This document shows positions 7,374 through 16,225 of a stretch of DNA of 64,000 bases, piece by piece. The notes under the pieces were generated by a model. It saw nothing but the letters and a program-made list of their open reading frames with translations. It did no database searches and had not been told where the DNA came from. This stretch comes from Chloroflexales bacterium ZM16-3 (lineage in GTDB: Bacteria; Chloroflexota; Chloroflexia; Chloroflexales; Chloroflexaceae): positions 1 through 64,000 of the forward strand of contig RYFE02000009.1 in NCBI GenBank assembly GCA_004138175.2, given 5' to 3'. How positions within the stretch are numbered: the first letter of the stretch is position 1; every line of letters begins with the position of its first letter. The translations under genes were made by a program, and so were the position numbers.

Positions 7374-9953
7374 GTGGCTCTGCTCCTGCTCCACCTCAGC
7401 CCGCTCGGCGGCGCTGGCGGCGTTGGCGGCGGCGCTGCGCAGGTCGGCGCGGGCGCCGGACAGGTCGCCGGTGGCGCGGCGGTAGCGTGCGCGCACGAGG
7501 TAGGGCAGGTACCAGTCGGGGCTCTCCTCCACAGCGGCGTTGAGCAGCGGGGCGGCCTCGCCCTGGCGGCCTGCCGCCAGATATGCCTTGGCCAGGCTGA
7601 CTCCGGCGCTCGGGTGGCCGTGGCTGAAGACCTCGTAGAGAGAGTAGAGCGCATCCTGACTCTGGGCGGCGGCCTCTAGGTCGGGGATTGCCTCGGCGGC
7701 CTGATTCTGGGCGAGCAGGGCCAGGCCGCGCCCGTAGCGCGCGCTGATGTCGTCTGGGCGGGCCTCCAGGGCGCGGGCGAAGTCCTGCGCGGCCTCGGGC
7801 GCGCGGCGTAGGGTGAGCATGATGAATCCGTGGAAGATTGTGGCCGATGGGTCTGATGATTCAGCCAGATCGATCATGGCGTCGGCGTCAGCCAGGGCGG
7901 CCTTGGGGTTGCCGGTTGACACGAGCATAGCCGCGTGGCCCGCGCGGGCATCGACGTTCTTCGGGTCAAGGGCGATGGCGGCGGCGAAGTCTTTCATGGC
8001 CGCATCCGGCTGGTCGTAGTGGTAGCGGTACATCTCGGCGCGGCGGATCAGCGCCTGGACATCGCCCGCGTTGATGGCCAGGGCCGCGTTTGTGTCGGCC
8101 ATGGCCGCGTCGATCAGTGAGGCGACATAGTACGCCTCGGCGCGTAGGTTCAGGGCGTCGCCGCTTGTCGGCTCGCGCGCGATCACCTCGCTCGTGTCGG
8201 CGATCACCTGGTTGCGGCTGGCCGAGCGCGCATCATAGAAATCGGGCGCATAGGAGAAGAGGAAGCGGGCCCGCTCCAGGTAGGCGGCGGTCAGGCCGGG
8301 GTCGAGCTTGATCGCCTTGTTGAAGTCATCCAGGGCCGCCCCGCGCGCCGCGTCGTCCTCGGCGGTCGCCCAGATCAGGCCGCCCCGCGCAAGGTAGGCC
8401 ACGGCCGTATCGTCATCACTGTCCAGGGCCGCCGCGATGTCGGCGCGGGCCTGGTCGGCGTAGGAGTAGACATCCCACCAGACGTAGAGCTGGGCGCGGG
8501 CGGCCAGCAGATCGGCACTGTCTGGCTGCTGGGTCAATGCCTGGTTGTAGATCTCCAGGGCTCCGCTGGCGCTGCCGCCGGGGCAGCCGGGGCCAGCGCA
8601 GGCCGCGCGGCCTTCAGCCATGGCCACGGCCACCGGGTCGCCTATGTTCACCGTAGCGGTTGGCCCGCCCGGCTGCGGGCTGATCGGGAACACCGTGCCT
8701 TCGGCGGCGGCGGCGGTGGCCTGCACGCTCAGCTCGGTGGGCACCACCAGCGCGCCAGCTTGGCCCAGCCCACGGAACACTAGGGCGCCACCGGCCACAA
8801 ATGCGCCAATCGTGATCAGCGCGATGACCGTCAGCGCCCCCAGGGTGATCAGCGCCGTGCGCAGGCATGACCGTCGGCGCGGCATGGCTAGCTTCTCTTG
8901 CTGCGGTGCCCCCTGCACCTGAGCGGGCGGCGGCGTCGGCCGCATCTCGGTCATCTCGATCACGCGGGTCTCGCGGGACGATCCGGGGGCGGGCGCGGGT
9001 GCAGGCACGGCTGGCGTGGGCGTGAGGGAGAGAGTGGATGTCTGCGCCATAGCCCCGGTAGCCTCGCGCAGGGCCGCCCCGAAGGCGGCGGCTTCCTGGA
9101 AGCGGTCGGCCGGGTCCTTCGCCAGCGCCTTCAGGAGCACCTGCTCGATGGGCGCAGGCAGGTCGGGGCGCAGGCTGCGGGGCGGGGGCAGGGGCGCGGT
9201 GCTATGCTTGATCACGATCGCGAAGGGCGTGTCGGCATCGAAGGGCACCTGGCCCATCAGCAGCTCGTAGAGCACAATCCCGAGCGAGTAGATATCTGAT
9301 GCGGCGCCCACCCGCTCGCCGCGGCCCTGCTCGGGCGACATGTAGGCTGGCGAGCCGAGGATGGTGCCGGCGGCCGTGTGCTCGACCGAGTCTTTAATGA
9401 TGCGGGCCACGCCGAAATCGGTCAGCACCACGCTGGTCGGGCCAATGCCAAGCAGCAGCGCGTCGAGCTCGGCATCGCCGAGTGGCGCGTCGGCGGGGCC
9501 GCGCCGACGGATCAGCACATTGGCCGGCTTCACATCGCGGTGGATCACCCGCTGCTCGTGGGCGTAGCCGAGGGCGTCGGCGAGCTGGCCGATGATCTGG
9601 CCGACGAGCGGCAGGGGCAGCAGCACGCCGCGCCGGTGCAGGCTCTGGATGGCCGCCTTCAGCGTCGGCCCGCTGATGAACTCCATGGCCATAAAGGCTG
9701 TGCCCGCCTGCGCGTCAAAGTCGTGGACCTGGACAATGTTGGGGTGGTGGAGGGCGGCCACGGCGCGGGCCTCGCGGCCGAAGCGCTCAAGCAGCGCCGG
9801 GTCGCTCGCCAGGTGCGGGTAGATCACCTTGATCGCCACGTAGCGATCCAGGCTGGGCTGGTAGGCCCGGTAGACCTCAGCCATCCCGCCGCGCCCGAGG
9901 CGCTCAAGCACGTGGTAGCGGCCCAGCGTGCGCCCGCTCAGATCGTCGCTCAT
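7365..9953 (-). CDS. Ser/Thr protein kinase with TPR repeats
   Basis: 862-residue PknB-type (Hanks) kinase. Start at 9953 chosen for AGGAG 7 bases upstream. Kinase domain about residues 12-300: glycine loop LGRGGMAEVY, Lys42 in VAIKV, Glu61, catalytic HRDVKPAN with Asp140, and DFGVAR with Asp179. About 25 residues rich in Asp/Leu are inserted between the catalytic loop and DFG. A Pro-rich linker precedes one membrane helix (about 366-393). The extracytoplasmic part is a long array of TPR repeats (about 460-860), instead of the PASTA repeats found in many PknB kinases. TPRs usually bind protein partners. The PP2C at 16.2 kb could be its antagonist (inference). Confidence 0.92.
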   Translation of the reverse strand: MSDDLSGRTLGRYHVLERLGRGGMAEVYRAYQPSLDRYVAIKVIYPHLASDPALLERFGREARAVAALHHPNIVQVHDFDAQAGTAFMAMEFISGPTLKAAIQSLHRRGVLLPLPLVGQIIGQLADALGYAHEQRVIHRDVKPANVLIRRRGPADAPLGDAELDALLLGIGPTSVVLTDFGVARIIKDSVEHTAAGTILGSPAYMSPEQGRGERVGAASDIYSLGIVLYELLMGQVPFDADTPFAIVIKHSTAPLPPPRSLRPDLPAPIEQVLLKALAKDPADRFQEAAAFGAALREATGAMAQTSTLSLTPTPAVPAPAPAPGSSRETRVIEMTEMRPTPPPAQVQGAPQQEKLAMPRRRSCLRTALITLGALTVIALITIGAFVAGGALVFRGLGQAGALVVPTELSVQATAAAAEGTVFPISPQPGGPTATVNIGDPVAVAMAEGRAACAGPGCPGGSASGALEIYNQALTQQPDSADLLAARAQLYVWWDVYSYADQARADIAAALDSDDDTAVAYLARGGLIWATAEDDAARGAALDDFNKAIKLDPGLTAAYLERARFLFSYAPDFYDARSASRNQVIADTSEVIAREPTSGDALNLRAEAYYVASLIDAAMADTNAALAINAGDVQALIRRAEMYRYHYDQPDAAMKDFAAAIALDPKNVDARAGHAAMLVSTGNPKAALADADAMIDLAESSDPSATIFHGFIMLTLRRAPEAAQDFARALEARPDDISARYGRGLALLAQNQAAEAIPDLEAAAQSQDALYSLYEVFSHGHPSAGVSLAKAYLAAGRQGEAAPLLNAAVEESPDWYLPYLVRARYRRATGDLSGARADLRSAAANAASAAERAEVEQEQSHQP

Positions 9954-10007
9954 CGTATGGCTCCTGCCGGTGGGGTGCGGGGCGGCTGCGCCGCCTAGCG
10001 ATATTCT

Positions 10008-10073
10008 TTGTTGGGGTTGGGCGGTTTCGCCGCCCAACCCCAACAAAAGCAGGTTTGGGCTTCGCCCAAGGAG
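10008..10073. repeat. Double palindrome intergenic repeat
   Basis: A 17-bp perfect inverted repeat (TTGTTGGGGTTGGGCGG and complement, 10008-10046) followed by AAGCAGG and the hairpin TTGGGCTTCGCCCAA. The same two-hairpin layout recurs at 11.97-12.03 kb and 37.06-37.13 kb. Confidence 0.75.
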
Positions 10074-10074
10074 T

Positions 10075-10815
10075 TTACCCGAGCCCGCCGCTGGCGATGA
10101 AGATCACGGCGCCGAGGCACAGGTAGCTGCCGTAGGAGATGTAGTCGGGCGTGGGCCGACCGACCCGGCGGGCCACGATGATCCCGGCGGAGACGGCCCC
10201 GGCCAGCGCCATGCCGATAAGCAGCGCCGACGCTAGGTTGGCAACCCCAACCGCAGCGCCGATGAAGATCGCCAGGTAGACATCGCCCAGCCCGAATGGC
10301 GCCGCGTGGCCGGGGAAGAGGGCGCGGGCAAGGATATAGAGCAGCACAAAGGCGAACCCGGCCATCAGGGCACCGAGCACCACATTGATCCAATTCATGC
10401 CCACCAGCGGGCCGACCACCAGGGCGACAAGTGCGGCCCCGAGGATCACAAAGGTGTAAATCCAGCGGTGCAGCCAGTCGATCGCGCCGGTGACGATCAG
10501 CACCGCGCAGATGAAGGCCAGGTAGAAGAAGGCCGGGCTCAGGCCGTAGATCTGGTAGATGCGCAGCAGGGCCAGGCCGCTGATCAGCTCCACAAACGGG
10601 AAGATCCAGTGGAGCTGTCGGCCGTCGGCGGCCCGCCCGCGCTGGATTGCCCAGCCGGCCACCGGCAGCAGCTGCCACCATGCCAGGGGCTCGCCCGTGC
10701 GCGTGCAGCGCGGCCAGCCCAGCATCTGGCCCTCGCGCGGGATGCGCACGATCAGCACGTTCAGCAGCGAGCCCAGGAATAGCCCGGCGATCAGGACGAG
10801 TGCGTCGGTGAGCAT
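10075..10815 (-). CDS. Prepilin peptidase (A24 family)
   Basis: 246-residue membrane aspartyl protease of the type IV prepilin peptidase/PilD family, which cleaves leader peptides of pilin-like proteins. Eight hydrophobic segments are visible. The two catalytic Asp fit D113 (AIDWLHRWIY) and D178 (FGLGDVYLA, the family GxGD motif). The N-terminal methylase-like region (SLLNVLIVRIPRE) is present, but the usual zinc-binding Cys tetrad is reduced to a single Cys (RCTRTGEP). No pilin genes lie nearby. It starts at the ATG at 10815. Confidence 0.85.
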   Translation of the reverse strand: MLTDALVLIAGLFLGSLLNVLIVRIPREGQMLGWPRCTRTGEPLAWWQLLPVAGWAIQRGRAADGRQLHWIFPFVELISGLALLRIYQIYGLSPAFFYLAFICAVLIVTGAIDWLHRWIYTFVILGAALVALVVGPLVGMNWINVVLGALMAGFAFVLLYILARALFPGHAAPFGLGDVYLAIFIGAAVGVANLASALLIGMALAGAVSAGIIVARRVGRPTPDYISYGSYLCLGAVIFIASGGLG

Positions 10816-10979
10816 TGGGGAACCCTTCGTCTTATGACAGGGTGACAGGGCGTGCCGCCTAGCCCTCTGTTGTTTGAACCTTGTCCTACCCGATTAAACG
10901 CGTCCGCTCCTGTATCTGTTGCGCCAAGATTAGGGGACAGGGGATAGGGGACAGATCGCACCCGAGAAGGCTATAGTCG
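10816..10979. other. Intergenic region
   Basis: No gene seen. It includes a short GGGGACAGGGGATAGGGGACA heptamer-like run near 10934-10954, upstream of the second MITE copy. Confidence 0.4.
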
Positions 10980-11091
10980 CAATACCGCAGAAGTAACGCT
11001 GTGAGGTGTCCTGTCATTCTGAGCGAAGCGAAGAATCCCGGCCGGGACCCTTCGCTTCGCTCAGGGTGACAGCGTGACTTCTGCTCTATTG
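10980..11091. mobile_element. MITE-like element, second 112-bp copy
   Basis: Same family and same length as the element in the transposase. It starts CAATACCGCAGAAGTAACGC, has the GAGCGAAGCGAAGAATCCC palindrome core, and ends CTCTATTG. Flanking bases GCTATAGTCG (left) and CCTATAGTCA (right) agree at 8 of 10 positions, a slightly decayed target duplication. It lies between the prepilin peptidase and aroE genes. Confidence 0.85.
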
Positions 11092-11110
11092 CCTATAGTC
11101 AATCTGCAAT

Positions 11111-11947
11111 CTACAATCTGCAATCTACAAAGGCCGCCCACATCACGGCGAGCGGTGCGGCGTGTCCAGTCCAGCGGGTGAGCGCCAGGGCGCCCTGCTG
11201 CACCAGCATGCCAGCACCGTCGCGGGCGCGGGCGCCCCGCACGGCCGCCTCGCGCAGCAGGTGCGTCTCGCGGTAGACCATATCGTAGACGAGGGCGTGC
11301 GGGGAGACCGGCGGGTCAGCCAGGGGGGTCTCGTCGGCCTGCCAGCCAAGTGACGTGGCGTTGATCAGCAGACCGGCGGCGGCGATGATCGCGGGCAGGG
11401 CCGGGGCGTCCAGGGCGATGGCGATCATCTCCGGCGGGGACGCGGCCGCGTCGGCGCGCAGGTCGGCGACAAGGGACTCGGCGCGGGCGATGCTGCGGTT
11501 GGCGATGGTCAGGCGGGCCAGGCCCGCACCGGCCAGGGCGAAGGCGGCGGCGCGGGCGGCCCCGCTGGCCCCCAGCAGCACCACCGATGCCCCAGCCAGA
11601 TCCGCGCCGCCATCGCGCAGGTCAGCGATCAGTCCCGGCGCATCGGTGTTCGCGCCGATCAGCTGCCCGCCCGCGCCCTTATAGATCGTGTTCACCGCCC
11701 CGATCCGCGCGGCCTCCGGCTCCAGCTCATCGAGCAGCGGGATCACCGCCTGCTTATGCGGCAGAGTCACATTGGCCCCGAGGTAGCCAGGCTCGCGCAG
11801 GGCGGCCACGCGGGAAGGCAGATCGGCCAGGGGCGTGTGGACGGCGGCGTAGCGCAGGTGGCCCAATCCAAGGTGGGCCAGGGCCGCGTTCTGCATAGCG
11901 GGCGAGCGGCTGTGGGCGACCGGGTCGCCGATCAGGATGATCTGCAT
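11111..11947 (-). CDS. aroE: Shikimate dehydrogenase
   Basis: 278 residues. Reduces 3-dehydroshikimate to shikimate with NADPH in aromatic amino acid synthesis, in the cytoplasm. Substrate-site motifs are visible: PVAHSRSPAMQNAA at the N terminus, NVTLPHKQAV with the catalytic Lys, GAVNTI and GANTDAPG. The NADPH-binding loop is LLGASGAARAAAFAL. The frame stays open upstream through a palindromic repeat, but the ATG that begins MQIILIGDPVAHS is the natural family start. The last codons run into CAATCTG/CAATCTA heptamer repeats, so the final residues (VDCRL) come from repeat DNA. Confidence 0.93.
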   Translation of the reverse strand: MQIILIGDPVAHSRSPAMQNAALAHLGLGHLRYAAVHTPLADLPSRVAALREPGYLGANVTLPHKQAVIPLLDELEPEAARIGAVNTIYKGAGGQLIGANTDAPGLIADLRDGGADLAGASVVLLGASGAARAAAFALAGAGLARLTIANRSIARAESLVADLRADAAASPPEMIAIALDAPALPAIIAAAGLLINATSLGWQADETPLADPPVSPHALVYDMVYRETHLLREAAVRGARARDGAGMLVQQGALALTRWTGHAAPLAVMWAAFVDCRL

Positions 11948-11965
11948 AAAACCACCTGCCGGTGG

Positions 11966-12030
11966 GGGTGTGGGGGCGGCTTCGCCGCCCAACCCCAACA
12001 AAAAGCTAGGTCTGGGGCGCAGCCCCAGAA
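11966..12030. repeat. Double palindrome intergenic repeat
   Basis: Hairpin GGGCGGCTTCGCCGCCC followed by CAACAAAAAGCTAGG and the hairpin CTGGGGCGCAGCCCCAG. Same layout as at 10.0 kb. It separates mltG from aroE. Confidence 0.7.
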
Positions 12031-12035
12031 GACAG

Positions 12036-13103
12036 TTACTGGCAGGCTAGGTACTCGGCCTCGTAGATCTGGAACTCCTCCAGGGTGGAAGCGAACTTAT
12101 GAGAGCCGTCCCTGGCGCAGCTGACGACAAAGAAGAGGTAGGGGGATGTCTGATCGGGCTGGGCAGCGGCGCGCAGGGCGTCCAGCCCGGGGGCGGAGAT
12201 CGGCCCAGGCGGCAGGCCAGCGTAGAGGCGAGTGTTGTAGGGGCTATCGATCTGCAGGTCGGCGGCGGTGATCGTCTTGCGCCACCAGGTGCCCTCGGCG
12301 GCGCTATAGCCCAAGGCGTACTGCACCGTCGGGTCGGCCCCGAGCTGGCCGCCGCTCACAATCGACACGTTCTCGGGCTTGAGCCGGTTCCAGAACACCG
12401 CGCTGATCGTCGGCATCTCGCTTACCAGGGCCGCCTCACGCTGCACGATCGCGGCCATCGTCACGATCTGGTGGACCGTCACATTAGGCACGCGCACATC
12501 GCGCTCGATCTCGCCGTACTGCTCGACAAAGCGGTCGAGCATCGCGGTGACGATTTCCTCGGCGGTCATATCCTTGGCGACGCGGTAGGTGTCGGGGAAG
12601 AGGTAGCCCTCCAGGCTGGCGCCGCGAGGCAGGCTGCTCAGCAGGAAGTACTGGTCGCGGAAGTGCTCGCCGTCGCGGGCGACTCGCAGGAAGGCGTCGG
12701 CGCTGACTACGCCGGTCTTCTCGACAATGGCGGCGATCTCCTCAAGGCGCAGGCCCTCGGGGACGGTGAACTGCGCCTCCTCGACCCTGCTGCTCTGGAG
12801 CGCGATCATGATCTCGCTCATCGTCATGGTCGGGCTGAGGATATAGCGACCGGCCTGGAGCTTCCCATCGAGCCCGCGCAGGCGCGTGAGCAGGGTGAAG
12901 AGGGCGGGCTGGCCGACGAGATCCTTGGAGCGCAGGCGCGTGGCGATATCGGCGGTGGCTTCGCCTGGCGCGACAATAAACTCAACAGGGTCGCCCTCAG
13001 CGGCGGCGGGGGCGCTGATCACGCCCAGAAAGACGTAGCCGACGCAGGACACCACGAGGGCAATCAGGGCGATCCCGAGCATTAGGGCGCGGACATGCCG
13101 CAT
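12036..13103 (-). CDS. mltG: Endolytic murein transglycosylase (YceG-like)
   Basis: 355 residues from ATG 13103. One N-terminal membrane helix (about 7-29), then a LysM-like subdomain (VEFIVAPGEATADIATRL) and the YceG catalytic domain. Family motifs include PEGLRLEEIAAIVEKTGVV, LEGYLFPDTYRV, ASIVQREA-like AAIVQREAALVSEMP with the catalytic Glu, VQYALGY, DSPYNTRLYAGLPPGPI and a final FVVSCARDGSHKFASTLEEF. MltG cleaves nascent peptidoglycan and helps set glycan length. A TATAAT (minus strand, 13177-13182) lies upstream. It precedes aroE on the same strand, separated by a palindromic repeat. Confidence 0.93.
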   Translation of the reverse strand: MRHVRALMLGIALIALVVSCVGYVFLGVISAPAAAEGDPVEFIVAPGEATADIATRLRSKDLVGQPALFTLLTRLRGLDGKLQAGRYILSPTMTMSEIMIALQSSRVEEAQFTVPEGLRLEEIAAIVEKTGVVSADAFLRVARDGEHFRDQYFLLSSLPRGASLEGYLFPDTYRVAKDMTAEEIVTAMLDRFVEQYGEIERDVRVPNVTVHQIVTMAAIVQREAALVSEMPTISAVFWNRLKPENVSIVSGGQLGADPTVQYALGYSAAEGTWWRKTITAADLQIDSPYNTRLYAGLPPGPISAPGLDALRAAAQPDQTSPYLFFVVSCARDGSHKFASTLEEFQIYEAEYLACQ

Positions 13104-13229
13104 CGACAGGGCCTCCTCAATCGCTCAGATCGGGCGCGTTGTGCCCGAGGGATGGATGATATGGCTTATCGCTGGCATTATAGCACGGAGCATTCTGCCA
13201 GCTTTGGCATGAGATGGGACCGTTACGCC

Positions 13230-14057
13230 CTGGGGACTACCGCGCCGAGGGCCTCAGGGGGCCAGTGGGGCATCTGGCCGCGGCAGAGCTGCGCCATGGG
13301 CAGGGAGGCCACGTCGTAGCCCGCCACAGCGGGCTGCTCGCCACGGGCCAGCCGGGCCTGGAGCTGGTCGAGCAGGGCAAATAGCTACGTCACCAGCCAG
13401 TCGTCCGTGGGGCGCAGGGTCTCGGCGCTGAGCGGGAAGCGCTCGCGCAGCACCCGGCGGGCGACCAGCAGCCCGCTGTTCTGGCCAATCTGGGTGATGG
13501 CGTGCGCGCTGAGGGTCAGCCCTTCGGCCTCGGCGGCAGCCTGCACATCGGCCACCGACCACCAGAGATGGCGCGCCCAGAGCTGGATGAGCGCCTGGCG
13601 CTGCGCGGAGGGCAGGAGCGGGCCATCGTGGCGACTCATCAGGCGAGGCCAGTCGCCGGCCTCGCGGTAGTCCTCCCAGCGGCTGAGCAGCTCCTGGAGC
13701 GTGCCGAACCAGCCCGCCAGCCAAGTCTGGCAGAGGAACGGTCGTTTGGCGGGGTGCGCCACCAGGTGGATATCGCGCAGGCCGAGCAGAAACATACGTC
13801 GGTCGAACGCGTCGATGGGTTTGCGGCGGATGGCAATTGGGCTAGACCCGCGCGGCGCGGGGTGGTCGCTGCCATCGGCGTCGCCGCGCCCAGCACACCA
13901 TCCCGGTGCGGGTGATCGCGGACGAAGCCGCCGGGAGGCTCACGATGCTGTGACCGACCCCGAGCCCGAGCAGCAGTGGCAGCAGCGCCAGCGCCAGCGC
14001 GTGGGCAACCTGGGCCTGTCGGCGACGTGAGAGCGGAACAAGGATGGTATGATGCAC
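13230..14057 (-). pseudogene. Broken gene of unknown function
   Basis: The minus strand carries coding-like pieces that do not join. An N-terminal piece from ATG 14057 begins MHHTILVPLSRRRQAQVAHA and has one hydrophobic segment. The reading then shifts frame near 13870 to a continuous soluble segment (IRRKPIDAFDRRMFLLGLRD onwards) ending at a TAG at 13385-13387, beyond which the same frame continues (LFALLDQLQARLARGEQPAV) to about 13240. One frameshift and one stop would have to be repaired. The family is not recognised. A sequencing error is possible but two lesions favour decay. Confidence 0.45.
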
Positions 14058-14267
14058 GCTCTACCAGCCTTTCGCGTGTGGGGCACATGGCTTTGTGGTA
14101 AAGCTCCATGTACACCCGTCTGCGAGGGCTGGCAAGCCTATACCCGAGCAGATCGGCCCCGCGAGGCCGACATGACGAAGCGCCCCGGCGGCGGAGCCCT
14201 TCCTCCTGGCTCTGATTAGTCCCTACCGCGTAACGCTCTCCCCTGTCCCCTGTCTCCTGTACCCTAA

Positions 14268-15368
14268 CTACACGGCGAGGGGCTCGGTGGGGTGCTTATT
14301 TATGACGGCGCGGTTCAGCGGCAGGGTGGCGCGGATCTTACGCAGGCGGGTGAGGGCGTCCACAGCGGCCTCGTGGACGTTGGCGTCTGCGTCTTCCATC
14401 GCCCTGGTGAGCGCGTTGAGGACGGCGGCTGTGGCGGCGGCCGCGCCGATCCGACCGAGGGTGCGCGCCGCCGCCTCGCGGGCGTAGGCGTCGTCATCGC
14501 TGATCATCACCGTCAGCTGCTCGATCAGGGTCGGCGTGCCGGCCAGCTCGCCGAACTGCCCGAGGATGAGGACCGCCGCCGAGCGCACGAAGCTGTCGTC
14601 GTCGCTCAGACAGCGCCCCAGGTAGTCGATCAGCTGCGGCGAGGCGATCCGGTCGCGCAGAGAGCCGAGGGTGCGCGCCGCCGCGTAGCGCGTCTCCAGG
14701 TCGCAGTCGTAGAGCGCCACTTTCATCAGCGCCTTCACCAGCGGGTTAGGCGGCGTGCCGGCAAACTGGCCGAGCATCCGGGCCGCCGCCGAGCGCACAT
14801 GGGATGCGCTATCGCTCAGGCCGTCGTGGAGCAAGACAAGATCTGCGGCGCTATAATTTCCGTTGCGCTGGCGCAGGCTGCGGATCGTCTCGTAGCGCGA
14901 CTGCCAGCCCGGGTCGTGGAGCAGCCTACGCAGTTGGGTGAACTCGCCTGCATCGAAGGTGTCAATCTCGTGGAGCAGCGTGAGGCGCAGCCACTCGTCC
15001 CGCGAGCTATTGAGCCGTTGGCGGGCGAGATGCAGCACATTCAGTGTCACGAACAGCTGCTCAATGGCTTCGCGCAGTTCGGCTTTGGTGCGCAGCTCAC
15101 GCTCGATCAGCAGGGCGACCTGGTAGCGCATCTGGCTGGCCCGGCGCACGATCAGGTCGGCTCCCGGGCCGCGGGTGATCTCGGCCAGCGTCAGCACCGC
15201 CGCAAGCGGCTCCTGCTGGAACGCTTCGAGGAATGGCTCAAGAGTGCGCACCGCAAGATACGCCATCACGGTGCCCGTGCCAGCGATCTGGATGTCTTGC
15301 CGTGGGTTGCGCGCAAAGCCGCTCATCCGCTCTGCCACTCGCGTGCGCCAGACCTCTTGATCAAACAT
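14268..15368 (-). CDS. HEAT-repeat protein
   Basis: 366-residue soluble protein. The N-terminal 170 residues are helical without a recognised domain. From about 175 onward there are five or so HEAT/PBS-lyase-type repeats of 30-35 residues with the recurring pattern SHVRSAAARMLGQF, ETRYAAARTLGSL, SFVRSAAVLILGQF, AYAREAAARTLGRI, ANVHEAAVDALTRL. Such arrays are protein-binding scaffolds. A TATAAT on the minus strand at 15473-15478 is a likely -10. No partner gene is apparent. Confidence 0.8.
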   Translation of the reverse strand: MFDQEVWRTRVAERMSGFARNPRQDIQIAGTGTVMAYLAVRTLEPFLEAFQQEPLAAVLTLAEITRGPGADLIVRRASQMRYQVALLIERELRTKAELREAIEQLFVTLNVLHLARQRLNSSRDEWLRLTLLHEIDTFDAGEFTQLRRLLHDPGWQSRYETIRSLRQRNGNYSAADLVLLHDGLSDSASHVRSAAARMLGQFAGTPPNPLVKALMKVALYDCDLETRYAAARTLGSLRDRIASPQLIDYLGRCLSDDDSFVRSAAVLILGQFGELAGTPTLIEQLTVMISDDDAYAREAAARTLGRIGAAAATAAVLNALTRAMEDADANVHEAAVDALTRLRKIRATLPLNRAVINKHPTEPLAV

Positions 15369-15478
15369 TGCTTTGACGGCGATAAGCCGCCCCCTGGCAT
15401 GGCTATGATCGCCAGGATCACGCCAGCATAGATGAACGTTCTGTCATCTACAACTACGCTGCATTATAGCACACAGCC

Positions 15479-15696
15479 TCTCGCGACGCCGGGATTCAAG
15501 ATTGCATGAAGATTACAATGACAATGCGGGTGGCTACCTATGGTAGGATAGGGCGATACCTGCACTACTATCGGTACGATAAGGGCCGTATAAACAGTAC
15601 ACAGGTATAGCGCATCAGAAAGCCATTTTGTGCTGCAACACTGTAACGTACTTACGCACCTTGTCTAAGGAGGCGCGGCCAAGCCCGCGCAGCGCT
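15479..15696. other. Intergenic region, no gene seen
   Basis: Less GC-rich than its surroundings. No recognisable gene or strong repeat. It separates the leftward HEAT gene from rightward small membrane proteins and presumably holds their promoters. Confidence 0.3.
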
Positions 15697-15879
15697 ATGT
15701 CCCAAGAACCTGAAGATGTCCAAGAGAGTATGGCGCGTGTTCGCCGTGGATGCCTAGGTGTTGCCGCGCTCTTTATGGCGGTGTCGCTCCTGTTTGTCAC
15801 CTCGACGGGGAACCTGTTCTACCTAGTCTTCCTCATCGGGTCGGTCATCTCACTACTGCTCTGGCGAGTCACCCGCTGA
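15697..15879 (+). CDS. Small two-helix membrane protein
   Basis: 60 residues from ATG 15697 (MSQEPEDVQESMARV). An acidic N terminus is followed by two hydrophobic helices (about 20-35 and 38-56) separated by a short STGN turn, ending WRVTR. No family recognised. It precedes a second small membrane protein gene and a PP2C gene on the same strand. No good ribosome-binding site is visible, so confidence is moderate. Confidence 0.5.
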   Translation: MSQEPEDVQESMARVRRGCLGVAALFMAVSLLFVTSTGNLFYLVFLIGSVISLLLWRVTR

Positions 15880-16006
15880 GCTACGATTGCGCATTTCGCG
15901 CGACAGGAAACTCTTTACGATGCCAGCCTGGACAGCACCTGCGAACCGCATCTACTAGGTATGAACGTCGCCGGGGCGGTTTTGATCATACGACAGGGCA
16001 CGTATT

Positions 16007-16174
16007 ATGCTTCATGGTAGGCCGCCGCAGGCGCGGATTATCCTCTCACTGATCGGGCTCGTTGCCGTGGCGATCTCGATGACCCTGGCCTTCATCAACC
16101 CGGTGGGGATCTGGCACTGGGCGCTGCTCATTGTTGCCCTGGCCTGCCTGCTCGCATCGCGCCGGGTGCGCTAG
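16007..16174 (+). CDS. Small membrane protein upstream of PP2C
   Basis: 55-codon frame starting ATG at 16007 (MLHGRPPQARIILSLIG) and ending TAG at 16174. Two hydrophobic helices (about residues 11-30 and 34-50) are separated by NPVGIWHW, with basic ends (HGRPPQAR and SRRVR) that fit a cytoplasm-in orientation for both termini. The topology resembles the preceding small protein. It ends 51 bp before the PP2C start. Unknown family. Confidence 0.5.
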   Translation: MLHGRPPQARIILSLIGLVAVAISMTLAFINPVGIWHWALLIVALACLLASRRVR

Positions 16175-16225
16175 CGTGGTATACTCTCGACAGCAATCAC
16201 CACTACTCTGCCAGGAGTTGGCGCG

